Shown here one piece after another: positions 36,536 to 45,652 of a DNA stretch of 64,000 nt (positions are counted from its first letter, which is position 1; the number at the start of each line of letters is the position of its first letter). The position numbers were made by a program, and so were the translations under genes. Under the pieces are notes generated by a model. The model was not told where the DNA came from and made no database searches. It worked only from the letters and a program-made list of their open reading frames with translations. This stretch comes from Sphingobacterium phlebotomi (GTDB lineage Bacteria; Bacteroidota; Bacteroidia; Sphingobacteriales; Sphingobacteriaceae), in the NCBI RefSeq assembly GCF_008180195.1, contig NZ_VTAV01000007.1, positions 1-64,000 of the forward strand, given 5' to 3'.

Positions 36536-37114
36536 CTATTTTCCCACTAATTCTTTTCGAATGCGACTAAGAGATGTATCGGTGATACCTAAAAAGGTGG
36601 CGATATGTTTTAATGGTGCTTGTTGAAAGATAAACGGTTTATCCGCCAGTAGTTGTTTATAACGGTCTATTGCTGACAAACTGATGATGTCTATCGCCCT
36701 TTTTTTTGTAATAAGCAATTGATAGGCCATCCAGGCACGTCCCCATTCTGCTAGTGCCGGAATAGTTTCAAACAAGCCCTGGAATTGTTCGAGTTTTATT
36801 TTCCAAAGTGTGCAATCCGTTATGCATACAATATTCTCTTGTGTAGGGATATGGTGGAATATGGAAGCTACTTCGATAACGACTTCATCAGGGCAAAAGA
36901 AGTTGGTACTGATATCATTACCTTCGTAATCATGGACGAAAGAACGAGCAATACCTTCCTCCAGTATATAATAGCAATCACTAATTTGTCCCTCGTGTAA
37001 TAACAGATCACCCTTCTTGAAAAAGACTTTCTCATGCTGATCTATAATTCGTTCAATGTCAGCATATGACATGGACGGATATTGGTAAACGAGACGAAGT
37101 TTATCTGGATACAT
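36536..37114 (-). CDS. Crp/Fnr family transcriptional regulator
   Basis: 192-residue regulator from ATG 37114; an ATG at 37177 would lie inside the preceding gene and is less likely. Cyclic-nucleotide-binding fold (about 15-120; K-K-G-D-L-L-L-H-E-G) and a C-terminal helix-turn-helix with H-I-A-T-F-L-G-I-T-D-T-S-L-S-R-I-R. No Fnr-type Cys cluster. Target genes unknown; the VOC and DUF1801 genes follow on the same strand. Confidence 0.87.
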   Translation of the reverse strand: MYPDKLRLVYQYPSMSYADIERIIDQHEKVFFKKGDLLLHEGQISDCYYILEEGIARSFVHDYEGNDISTNFFCPDEVVIEVASIFHHIPTQENIVCITDCTLWKIKLEQFQGLFETIPALAEWGRAWMAYQLLITKKRAIDIISLSAIDRYKQLLADKPFIFQQAPLKHIATFLGITDTSLSRIRKELVGK

Positions 37115-37166
37115 GGCAGATTTTTGTTTTAAAAATAGAACTTTTTTAAAACAAAACGTATACCAT

Positions 37167-39770
37167 TTAAAAATCAAATTTTACTCTGACCCGTATTCCA
37201 TGCTTTGGTACATCGGGCTGATCGAGATAATTTAGCCTTTTTACGTAATCTACCCGAATAAATTTAAAGATATTGGTCAAGCCTACACTAGCTTCAACAT
37301 ACGGTTTATTGTCAAATCCGTATGTAATCGGTTCCTGATCTTCATTCTTTTGAAAATCGAATACGTTGTTGGTATAAGCGGGATTGTTTTCGTCACGTAA
37401 ACCACCATAAATAGCTTTCACGCTGAACACCTCGCGCCATTTTAGTTTTTTTATCAACGGAATTTTGTTCAATAGAAATCCATTCATGTAATATTGTATG
37501 TTTGCGGAAACAGAATGATCGCTTACAAATTCAAGGAAATTCATAAGGTTATAAGACCGCAATTGATAGGCATATGTTTGGTTCGCCCGATGGATATTCA
37601 AAAAGGGAAAAGGGATATGGTCTCCGAGGATGTAATTCCCTTCTACGTTGACGTCGGCATAGCCTAATTGTGAAAAATAAAAGCGTTTATCTGCACCCAA
37701 AGTGAAATTGTGATAATTGTATTCTCCTCCTAAAACATCTTTAAGACCGGCAACGTAATTAAGGTAAAAGATGGGGTATTTATTAAATATTGGCGTGCGG
37801 TACAATTTACCTTGATAAAATTCCTCGTGAGGTGCGTAGCGCAAACCTACCGAAAGTTCGGTTGTATTCAGCTCATTAAACACAGTATTGTTGCCGTAGT
37901 CGTCCAACATCTGATAGGTTAATATACCAGCAGGCTGTTGTCGCCATTTGGATAAGCCGATGACGTAGGAGAAATTGCTTTCAAATTCGCGCTTGTATTC
38001 CACGCGGTAAATATCGTTGTAGAGATAACGCTCGTTTTCGCCTCGTTTAAACGATAACAAAAAATTGTCTTCTTGAACAAAATCTAGATTTTGGCCTGGA
38101 ATTTTAGTGTCTCGCATAATGGACGCTCGTAGGTAATGTTGTGGAAATGTATATACCGACTTATTATTGAGGGCATACGTCCCACTCAAGAAATATTTCC
38201 ATTTTTCATCCTTAAACCCATAAGCGGTATAAGCCTCAGCATAAAACCGCTTACTTAATCTATCCGTGGTTCGTCCACCTAAACGCAACCTAAATCCTTC
38301 TACGGGGTTAAAACTATAAAAGGTATTGACGGGGCCGATCTCAATGGGTCCAGCTTGTTTATAGCCAGAGAGAATTAAAGCGCTTATATCCATAAAGCGT
38401 TGAAAGGAGGGGATGAGCTGCAAGGTGTCGATGTTGCGATATATATTTTGCTCATTAGGCTTCAATGCAATCGGACGATGAGTGGCCCAATATGTTTCGT
38501 CTGACGTCGTGTCGCTCTCTTGAACAACTTTTACGACAGAAGGGCCCGCATAAATGCTATCGGGTTGGGCAATGCCTGTTTTGAAGTCATCGAAAGTCAC
38601 GGTGCGATTACCCTTAATGCCTGTACCCTTGTCTGTTAACGAGAAATCTAAACCTAATGAACTTGTTCTTAAGTAATAGCGGTTATTGCTATCCTGTTCA
38701 AAGTCTAGTTTGACATCTAGATCGCGGACAAAATTAAGATTGATGTCGTCTGACACACTAAGATCAGCACGTTTGACGGCGTACTTCCCATCTAGGGTAA
38801 TATATAATTTTCCTTGAAAAAGTAGATCCGCTTTATTACGTGGAAAGAAGCTTAATTCTACCAAATAAGGGGTTTCTGTTTTGATAGTATCGGTAATGTA
38901 AAATCTATAAAATGTTGGAGACGAACCGGCAATCGGGCTTAAAAACTGATTTGTAACCAATTCGATATTGCTTTCATAGATGTCAATATCTTGGTAGAGT
39001 TTATTAAAGTATGCACTTAGCCCGTCGTTGTCCACAAATTTCGGATCGAATTGCGCACGTTGTTCTGCTAGAATAAGTTGTTTCGTCGTATTTGGCTTTT
39101 TACGCGTATACACTTGTGACAATCTTTCTTCTATAAAAGCAGGGAGTGTATAGCCTCTCGTGCTGCTCCCCGTTTCTACATCTTCTTTTTCAAACAGAAA
39201 TTGGTAATTTTTGAAAACTTTTCTGTTTTTGAATTTTTCAGATAAATTGCTTAGTCCTAAGGAAACTTTCTCATACTGACGATACTCGGCATATTCATAA
39301 GATGCAATCCGGTTTTCATCTTTATGAGCAATAACCTTACGGATCAATTCGACAGCTGGATTGTTTTTGTTAGAATATTTAGCTCGTCTTGGAGCTGTAA
39401 CCGCAACTGTTTCAATCGTATGTTCCTCTGGAACTAAATAAATCGTTAATTCCTGATAGGTTTCACTACTGATGCTCACATCCTGAGATTCGTAGCCTAC
39501 GAAGGAAATGCGGATTTTCGAGAAATTAGGGTTAACTTTTAATATAAAATTTCCATCATCATCTGTGGATGCCGCCGTGGTGGATCCTACAGCTGCAACA
39601 GTGGCGTAACCAATAGGTTCTTTATTGGTGACGTCCATTACTTTCCCTTTCAAATGGAGGGATTGTCCAAATGATAAAATGGAAAAGAAGAAGAATACCA
39701 TAAGCATTCCTAGTCTTAATCCGTATGCGAATAGCTTGTTGCTAGTTAATGTTGTGCGATAACTTGACAT
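37167..39770 (-). CDS. DUF5686 outer-membrane protein with carboxypeptidase-like domain
   Basis: 867-residue protein. Signal peptide (about 15-36, ending S-F-G-Q-S), carboxypeptidase regulatory-like domain (about 40-125; L-K-G-K-V-M-D-V-T and G-Y-A-T-V), then the large DUF5686 region and a beta-rich C terminus ending in R-V-K-F-D-F, consistent with an outer-membrane barrel. This is one of the common Bacteroidota surface proteins without assigned function; it resembles TonB receptors in domain order but lacks a plug. Confidence 0.9.
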   Translation of the reverse strand: MSSYRTTLTSNKLFAYGLRLGMLMVFFFFSILSFGQSLHLKGKVMDVTNKEPIGYATVAAVGSTTAASTDDDGNFILKVNPNFSKIRISFVGYESQDVSISSETYQELTIYLVPEEHTIETVAVTAPRRAKYSNKNNPAVELIRKVIAHKDENRIASYEYAEYRQYEKVSLGLSNLSEKFKNRKVFKNYQFLFEKEDVETGSSTRGYTLPAFIEERLSQVYTRKKPNTTKQLILAEQRAQFDPKFVDNDGLSAYFNKLYQDIDIYESNIELVTNQFLSPIAGSSPTFYRFYITDTIKTETPYLVELSFFPRNKADLLFQGKLYITLDGKYAVKRADLSVSDDINLNFVRDLDVKLDFEQDSNNRYYLRTSSLGLDFSLTDKGTGIKGNRTVTFDDFKTGIAQPDSIYAGPSVVKVVQESDTTSDETYWATHRPIALKPNEQNIYRNIDTLQLIPSFQRFMDISALILSGYKQAGPIEIGPVNTFYSFNPVEGFRLRLGGRTTDRLSKRFYAEAYTAYGFKDEKWKYFLSGTYALNNKSVYTFPQHYLRASIMRDTKIPGQNLDFVQEDNFLLSFKRGENERYLYNDIYRVEYKREFESNFSYVIGLSKWRQQPAGILTYQMLDDYGNNTVFNELNTTELSVGLRYAPHEEFYQGKLYRTPIFNKYPIFYLNYVAGLKDVLGGEYNYHNFTLGADKRFYFSQLGYADVNVEGNYILGDHIPFPFLNIHRANQTYAYQLRSYNLMNFLEFVSDHSVSANIQYYMNGFLLNKIPLIKKLKWREVFSVKAIYGGLRDENNPAYTNNVFDFQKNEDQEPITYGFDNKPYVEASVGLTNIFKFIRVDYVKRLNYLDQPDVPKHGIRVRVKFDF

Positions 39771-39940
39771 AGTGTACCTCTTTATAAATCCTTTTATTTG
39801 ACTTTTATACTAAGTGAGTCAGTTTTTGAGGAAGTCGAACAAAAGTAATAATACTTTAACTGTTTTTGAAGGGAGAAATCTATCGCGAAGAGAATGTGAC
39901 GTTTTCTTGATAAAATAGAGGTGTATCGTTTAATTTTTAA

Positions 39941-41626
39941 TCAAAAAGGATCTTCTACGGTAAAGCTTATAAGGTGTCGGGTTTTAGGATGAACAAATTG
40001 GATGTAACCCGCATGAAGGTGTAGTCTATCGGCTCGTTGTCCGTATAAATCATCGCCCAGTATGGGTGTATGGAGTCCTTGATGATGTGCGGCATGTACG
40101 CGAAGCTGGTGCGTACGTCCAGTCAATGGAAAAAAGTGGATACGTGTGTGGCCATTTTCATGCGCAAGCACGTTGAATTTAGTTTTTGCAGGTTTGCCAT
40201 ACTCATAACATACCACTTGCCGGGGGCGGTCATCTAAATCGACACGAAGGGGCAAATCGATAAGTCCGGTTTGTTTTGTCAATACCCCATCCAGTATAGC
40301 TGTATATCGTTTTGTAACAGTATGTTGTATGAATTGTTTTTGAATAAACTGATGTGCTTCTTTATGTTTGGCCAATACTAAAATACCGGAAGTAGACATG
40401 TCTAATCGATGAATAATAACTGGTCCGGAAACCTCTGGGTATTGTGCTAATATTCTGGTATAGACAGAATCGGTTATATGGATGCCGGGAACGGAAAGAA
40501 ACTCCGAAGGCTTATTAATGACGATAATATCATGGTCTTCATAAATGATATCGAAGGTACGCCCAAGTGCAGGATTTGTGCGCATGGGGTTGGGGTCCAC
40601 GTGTAGCCCCTGTAGCATGTGTGATAATATAGGTTCGCATTTGCTTTTACAGGCGGGATAGAAGTTTTTGTGCTTCCGAACCTCGGATGCGGGTGAAACT
40701 CCCCACCAAAATTCCGCCATACAAACGGGCTTCAGTTGATGCTGGTATGCATATTGGAGTAATTTTGGAGCTGCGCATTCGCCTGCACCTGCCGGTGGTA
40801 TGGGCTGTTTGCTTTCTGCAAAGATGGCTAACACGCTTTTTGTTTCTCCTCGGGCATTCAAAAATTGATATTGCTCGAATAGGCGTTGTTGGAGCTTAGC
40901 GGATTTTATTTTGCGAAGGCTCTTTAAGTCTTCGATCTCTTGCTGTCTATTGCGAATCAATGCCTCGACGGATTGGAGCTGACCTTTCCATTTGGTTTTA
41001 AGAACTGCATATTCGTGTTGGTCGCGATAGCTTTGTTTGATAAGATCTGTTTCCAACAACTGATAGTCCGTCTCTGATGAAGTGATCTTGTATTCTTCTC
41101 TTATTTTTTTTCGCTTTGCTTTTTCGACTTTCATGTGGAGGCGATAAGTCTTTAGCTCTTCGTCAGCCTGTTGTTGCATTACTTTAAGCTGCTGAAGGAG
41201 CATAGGGAGATAAGCTGAATCTTCCAGGTTTTCAATTTGCCGATTTAGTGCGTTGATTTGTTCTTCTTCCTGCAAGAAAAAACTTTCTTTTGTCAGCATA
41301 TCAAAAATGGGAGGGACAAAATAAGTATGTTGATTTGTGCCAGCAAGTTTTCCAGAACAGGCTGCCAGATAGCCTAATTGACCATTTTCTCTTTCCACCA
41401 CCAGGATGCCGAACATCTTGCCGATAGCAGAACCCTCCATTTGCTGTAAACCAAAGTTGTGGACGAAGTCTTGTTGCTCTTCGAGATATTCCTGCAATTC
41501 GGCAACAGCTATTTTACTTAGTTCATCGGGATCATAACAAAATGGAAAAGTAAATGATTTGGGTTTAGGTAGTGCGGCGATATCTGATCGAAAGAGATGA
41601 AAAAAGAGGGGATTGTTGGCAACCAT
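39941..41626 (-). CDS. RluA-type pseudouridine synthase with long N-terminal region
   Basis: 561 residues, roughly twice the usual RluA length. The C-terminal 200 residues carry the catalytic motif H-R-L-D-M-S-T-S-G (Asp near 408) and R-T-H-Q-L-R-V-H. The N-terminal 330 residues contain a long coiled coil (about 120-250) and several Cys residues (A-P-K-L-L, K-S-K-C-E-P). This longer form is found in Bacteroidota and some Proteobacteria. The rRNA or tRNA target is not clear. Confidence 0.9.
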   Translation of the reverse strand: MVANNPLFFHLFRSDIAALPKPKSFTFPFCYDPDELSKIAVAELQEYLEEQQDFVHNFGLQQMEGSAIGKMFGILVVERENGQLGYLAACSGKLAGTNQHTYFVPPIFDMLTKESFFLQEEEQINALNRQIENLEDSAYLPMLLQQLKVMQQQADEELKTYRLHMKVEKAKRKKIREEYKITSSETDYQLLETDLIKQSYRDQHEYAVLKTKWKGQLQSVEALIRNRQQEIEDLKSLRKIKSAKLQQRLFEQYQFLNARGETKSVLAIFAESKQPIPPAGAGECAAPKLLQYAYQHQLKPVCMAEFWWGVSPASEVRKHKNFYPACKSKCEPILSHMLQGLHVDPNPMRTNPALGRTFDIIYEDHDIIVINKPSEFLSVPGIHITDSVYTRILAQYPEVSGPVIIHRLDMSTSGILVLAKHKEAHQFIQKQFIQHTVTKRYTAILDGVLTKQTGLIDLPLRVDLDDRPRQVVCYEYGKPAKTKFNVLAHENGHTRIHFFPLTGRTHQLRVHAAHHQGLHTPILGDDLYGQRADRLHLHAGYIQFVHPKTRHLISFTVEDPF

Positions 41627-41731
41627 GCGGACGATAAACTTTGTACGACAAAAATAGGAAAGTTATCAACAAAAACTCGTAAATTGTGTTAATTTCAATA
41701 ACACATAATTTTTACTTTAAATTTTTGTAAT

Positions 41732-42253
41732 ATGAAAACGGATATGGAAGAAACAACTGTTCTTGAAAGAGCTTTAGCAAGCTCGTCTGACATAGGTATT
41801 AAAGAAAAGGACACGCAAGCTGTTGCCACTATTTTAAATAAACTATTGGCTGATGAACATGTGTTGTATGTCAAAATCCGGAATGCACATTGGAATGTGG
41901 AAGGACCTGATTTCCATGCACAACATTTGTTTTTCGAAGGTTTATATGGCGAATTGGCGGAAACCATCGATGACATAGCAGAACGTGTCCGTTCGATTGG
42001 CCATTACGCCGTGGGTACGATGAAAGAATTCCTGAAATTAACGCAATTGACGGAAATGAGATATCAAAAAAACGATAGCCAAGGTTTCATCAAAGAACTG
42101 TTGTCGGATTATGAAGCTATTATAATACATATTCGAGAGCAGTTGGAGACTGTGGGGGAGAAACACAAAGATGCCGGAACAGAAGATTTTTTGGTTGGCA
42201 TCATGGAAGCACATGAAAAAACGGCATGGATGCTACGTGCGCATTTGCGTTAG
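41732..42253 (+). CDS. dps: Dps family ferritin-like DNA-protection protein
   Basis: 173-residue Dps. Ferroxidase residues in N-A-H-W-N-V-E-G and F-E-x-L-Y-x-E-L-A-E-x-I-D-D-I-A-E-R. It stores iron and protects DNA during starvation and peroxide stress. A short extended N terminus is present. The DoxX gene follows 28 nt later and may be co-transcribed. Promoter: AATTTTTG 4 nt before the ATG, a one-mismatch -7 box. Confidence 0.93.
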   Translation: MKTDMEETTVLERALASSSDIGIKEKDTQAVATILNKLLADEHVLYVKIRNAHWNVEGPDFHAQHLFFEGLYGELAETIDDIAERVRSIGHYAVGTMKEFLKLTQLTEMRYQKNDSQGFIKELLSDYEAIIIHIREQLETVGEKHKDAGTEDFLVGIMEAHEKTAWMLRAHLR

Positions 42254-42281
42254 TGTAATGCCACATTAATCCTTTTTATAA

Positions 42282-42701
42282 ATGAAGCGATTTTTTTTGA
42301 CTGTCCAGAAAGGGACGACATCTAGTAATTTGGCGGCGTTTATCTTGCGGATTGGCTTCGGTGTTTTGATGATCCCCCACCACGGCTATGCGAAGCTGGT
42401 TGAATTTAACGAACGGAAAGATGGATTTATGGATCTGTTAGGACTTGGTGGCACCGTATCGTTGAGCTTGGCGATATTCGCGGAGTTTTTCTGTTCCATA
42501 TTTGTAATCATGGGCTTGTTCACCCGCTTGGCGACCATCCCTTTATTGATCACGATGTTAGTTGTGCTCTCTATACACAATTGGGAATTATTTGGACAAT
42601 ATGAACTAGCCACCGCTTTTTTTATCGGTTATCTGTCCATTTTAACATTGGGGCCGGGCAAATTCAGTTTGGACTATTTGGTTTTTAAGCGTAGAAGGTA
42701 A
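42282..42701 (+). CDS. DoxX family membrane protein
   Basis: 139-residue four-helix DoxX protein with the R-I-G-F-G-V-L-M-I-P-H-H-G motif in helix one and F-A-E-F-F-C-S in helix two. It lies directly behind dps, in line with proposed roles of DoxX proteins in oxidative stress. A bidirectional terminator follows. Confidence 0.9.
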   Translation: MKRFFLTVQKGTTSSNLAAFILRIGFGVLMIPHHGYAKLVEFNERKDGFMDLLGLGGTVSLSLAIFAEFFCSIFVIMGLFTRLATIPLLITMLVVLSIHNWELFGQYELATAFFIGYLSILTLGPGKFSLDYLVFKRRR

Positions 42702-42704
42702 AAC

Positions 42705-42741
42705 GTATCTAAAAAGCCAATATTTGAGGCTTTTTAGATAC
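42705..42741. terminator. Bidirectional terminator
   Basis: Perfect 14-bp stem GTATCTAAAAAGCC (42705-42718) with its complement (42728-42741). A and T runs in the arms let it work on both strands between convergent doxX and the helicase gene. Confidence 0.75.
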
Positions 42742-42751
42742 TCCCCCTATA

Positions 42752-43972
42752 TTATTCTGTTTTGCGTTTTGGGAATTTCCGAAATGGTTTTTTCCGATTG
42801 GTATTTTTCTTTTTTGTTCCTTTACGTGGTTCGTACGAAGGGCCTTCTGCAAAACCGGAAGGTAATGGCATTTTCGGTATTTCCTTTTCAATTAATCGTT
42901 CGATACGGGCAAACCGGTTTTGATCTTTTTCGTTGATGAATGTGATAGCGGTACCCGTGGTCGCCGCTCTTGCTGTACGCCCGATTCGGTGTACGTAATC
43001 TTCCGGATCGGGAGGTACGTCGTAATTCACAACCAAGCTAATCCCAACGATATCAATACCCCGAGAAATAACGTCTGTACCCACCAACACCCTTATTCTT
43101 CTTGCCTTAAATCGTTGCATGATATCTTCACGTTGCGCCTGTTCCAGATCCGAATGAAAACCTTCTGCAACAATTCCTTTTTTTATCAGTTCTTTCGTTA
43201 GCCTTTTTACGATATCTTTTTTAGAAGCAAAAATAATGATGCTCTCATAAGCCGGGTTATCTAGTATCTGTTTGATCAGCTCCATTTTATGCTCATCATA
43301 CACTAAATATGCTTGTTGATCGATTCCCTCGGAGGGTTTGGAAATAGCTACATTGATTTCGGATGGCTGATGGAGGATTTTCTTTGCTAACGTTCGGATT
43401 TTTGGAGGCATTGTCGCAGAAAATAATAGACTTTGTCTCTTCTTCGGTAATGCACTAATAATACGCATGATATCATCATGAAATCCCATATCCAGCATGC
43501 GGTCTGCTTCATCTAACACCAAGTGTTCCAAGTGGCTAAAATCTACCTTTCCAGACCCCATGTGGGCGATAAGTCTGCCTGGAGTTGCAACAATAATGTT
43601 TACACCCTCTTGGATAGCTCTTCTTTGTTGCTCGTAACCCATTCCGTCTCCGCCACCATATACACATATAGAGGTAGCTCCGGTAAAATACCCAAACCCC
43701 ATTATTTGTTGGTCGATTTGTGCGGCAAGCTCTCGGGTAGGAACGAGGATAAGGCTACTAATTTGTTCTCGAGGATTCTCAGCAATTCTGTTCAATATGG
43801 GTAAGAGATAAGAAGCTGTTTTGCCTGTACCTGTTTGTGCACAAGCGATGATGTCTTTCCCGTCCAAAATAATCGGGATTGTTTTTTCTTGGATGGGTGT
43901 AGCTTCTTCAAACCCCATGCTATCAAGTCCCTCCTCTAGTGTGGGAGAGAAATTAAATTCAGTAAATTTCAA
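42752..43972 (-). CDS. DEAD-box RNA helicase
   Basis: 406 residues, RhlE-like size. All core motifs are seen: Q motif (A-T-P-I-Q), A-Q-T-G-T-G-K-T, P-T-R-E-L-A, D-E-A-D, S-A-T, and H-R-I-G-R-T-A-R. Basic C-terminal tail rich in Lys/Arg for RNA binding. It likely helps ribosome assembly or mRNA decay at low temperature. Confidence 0.95.
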   Translation of the reverse strand: MKFTEFNFSPTLEEGLDSMGFEEATPIQEKTIPIILDGKDIIACAQTGTGKTASYLLPILNRIAENPREQISSLILVPTRELAAQIDQQIMGFGYFTGATSICVYGGGDGMGYEQQRRAIQEGVNIIVATPGRLIAHMGSGKVDFSHLEHLVLDEADRMLDMGFHDDIMRIISALPKKRQSLLFSATMPPKIRTLAKKILHQPSEINVAISKPSEGIDQQAYLVYDEHKMELIKQILDNPAYESIIIFASKKDIVKRLTKELIKKGIVAEGFHSDLEQAQREDIMQRFKARRIRVLVGTDVISRGIDIVGISLVVNYDVPPDPEDYVHRIGRTARAATTGTAITFINEKDQNRFARIERLIEKEIPKMPLPSGFAEGPSYEPRKGTKKKNTNRKKPFRKFPKRKTE

Positions 43973-44347
43973 TATCTTAATTATTCATTTTTGATAAAAT
44001 TAGCGTAATAATTTGGTTCATACAAATTTTAAATTGTATCATTATTGAATGATGATGCGCTCCGCCATGGAGCATATGATTCGCTATTGGTTTACTAAAT
44101 CATTTTGTTTTCATTAACGATAGTCGCTGTTTTTGCTTTTTATGTTAAAAAAATAAGACATTTTTTGGGAAAATGATAATTTGTTTGTATGTTTATACAG
44201 TTGTTTATTACCAAGTGAACAATCCTATGTTATAAGCAAGATATTTCGATCCGTTTTTTCTAGCGGACATAAGTTTGTTTCATTTTGTTGTTTAGTAATC
44301 GAGTGATCGCTCAGAAGCCCCGCGGAAATCGCGGGGTGGATGGGCGT
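43973..44347. other. Intergenic stretch without a recognisable gene
   Basis: AT-rich sequence between the helicase promoter and the end of the Gfo/Idh gene. A GCTCC/GGAGC hairpin is visible near 44070, and CCCCGCG (44318-44324) pairs with CGCGGGG (44330-44336) close to the oxidoreductase stop. No open frame or RNA gene recognised. Confidence 0.5.
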
Positions 44348-45463
44348 TTATTGTAGTTCAAGTTTTTCGCCTGTTTTACAGGATTTATAAATGGCATCGA
44401 TTATTTTTAAATCTTTTAAACCTTCTTTACCGTCAACAGGTATAATAGGTTCTTTATTCTCCAAGATAATAGAAGCCATTTCCTCCATTTGTAAAGTTTG
44501 ATGGGTAATGTGCTGCTGGGTAAGTTTACCCTGATGCGTTCGACCTTCTATAGGGCCATAACCGGTAGAGGGGCGCATCTCGGCAAAACCTTTTTCACCA
44601 TTCAAGAAAAATCGATCCAAATGATTCATATTATAGGTAGATAAGCAGGAAGCTACGGCGCCATTTGGAAAACCGAGTTGAAATAATATCGTTTCATCTA
44701 CGCCTTCCTTAAATTTAACGGGATCTGTCTTCGTTTCTTGTGCTGTTACCCATATGGGTTCTTCTCCAACCATATAACGCGCCCCATTGATCGCATAAAT
44801 ACCTATATCCATCAAAGAGCCACCACCAGCTAAGACTTTATCCAGTCTCCATTGAGTAGGATCACCTATCCGGAAACCACATTGTCCTTGAAAAAAAAGA
44901 ATTTTCCCAAAATCGCCATTTTGCCGCATTCGGACGACTTCGAGCGTCTTTGGTTCAAAATGCATACGATATCCCACTAATAACTTGACCTTAGCTTGCT
45001 CACATGCCCGAACCATTTCTTCTCCCTCTTTAGCATTCAAGCCCATTGGTTTTTCGCAGATTACATGTTTCCCTGCTTTTGCGGCCCTTATGACTTGATC
45101 GTGATGTAAAGCATTTGGGGTGATTACGTATACGGCATCAATATCCGGGTTATCCTTAAGATTATCAAAATTCTCGTAGTTGTAGCAGTTTTTCTCTGGA
45201 ATTTGATATTTAGATTGCCATGCTTTGATCTTCGCAGGTGTACCGCTGATCACACCGACCAATTTCGCTTTCTTGCACGCCTTCATAGCCTCTGCAACGC
45301 GGGTTCCATACCCGCCCAGGCCCATAATCGCAACGCGTAAAACTGGACCATTATAGGGTTCGTTATTAAAACTAGATAAGTCAAATTGCCAGGTTGACGG
45401 CAGTAATGGTAATGCCATGACCGAATAAGTAATTTTCTGAAGAAAGTCTCTTCGTGTATTCAT
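44348..45463 (-). CDS. Gfo/Idh/MocA family oxidoreductase
   Basis: 371 residues. N-terminal twin-arginine-like leader (N-T-R-R-D-F-L-Q-K) suggests export. Rossmann fold with G-L-G-G-Y-G-T-R, then the family signature E-K-P-M-G near residue 140 and a G-G-G-S-L-M-D-I-G-I-Y motif near 213. Likely an NAD(P)-dependent sugar or sugar-derivative dehydrogenase or a glucose-fructose-oxidoreductase-like enzyme. Substrate unknown. Confidence 0.9.
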   Translation of the reverse strand: MNTRRDFLQKITYSVMALPLLPSTWQFDLSSFNNEPYNGPVLRVAIMGLGGYGTRVAEAMKACKKAKLVGVISGTPAKIKAWQSKYQIPEKNCYNYENFDNLKDNPDIDAVYVITPNALHHDQVIRAAKAGKHVICEKPMGLNAKEGEEMVRACEQAKVKLLVGYRMHFEPKTLEVVRMRQNGDFGKILFFQGQCGFRIGDPTQWRLDKVLAGGGSLMDIGIYAINGARYMVGEEPIWVTAQETKTDPVKFKEGVDETILFQLGFPNGAVASCLSTYNMNHLDRFFLNGEKGFAEMRPSTGYGPIEGRTHQGKLTQQHITHQTLQMEEMASIILENKEPIIPVDGKEGLKDLKIIDAIYKSCKTGEKLELQ

Positions 45464-45652
45464 AGGTCCAAGTTTAGTGTTTTATTGTCTTTATATTGAA
45501 CAATAAAAAAAAGAAAAAGTTTCTTTAAGATGGCTTTTATATAAATATGGACAAATCGAAACCTTTTTGCGATTCAATACGTTCATTTTAAAAATAAGTA
45601 GGATTATGGTGTTACCGATTATATTTGCGAAAAAAGAAACGCGTCACCCCAA

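Noticed and set aside
44318..44336. CCCCGCG/CGCGGGG hairpin as terminator of the Gfo/Idh gene
   Set aside because: No T-tract on the minus strand after the stem; mentioned only as structure.
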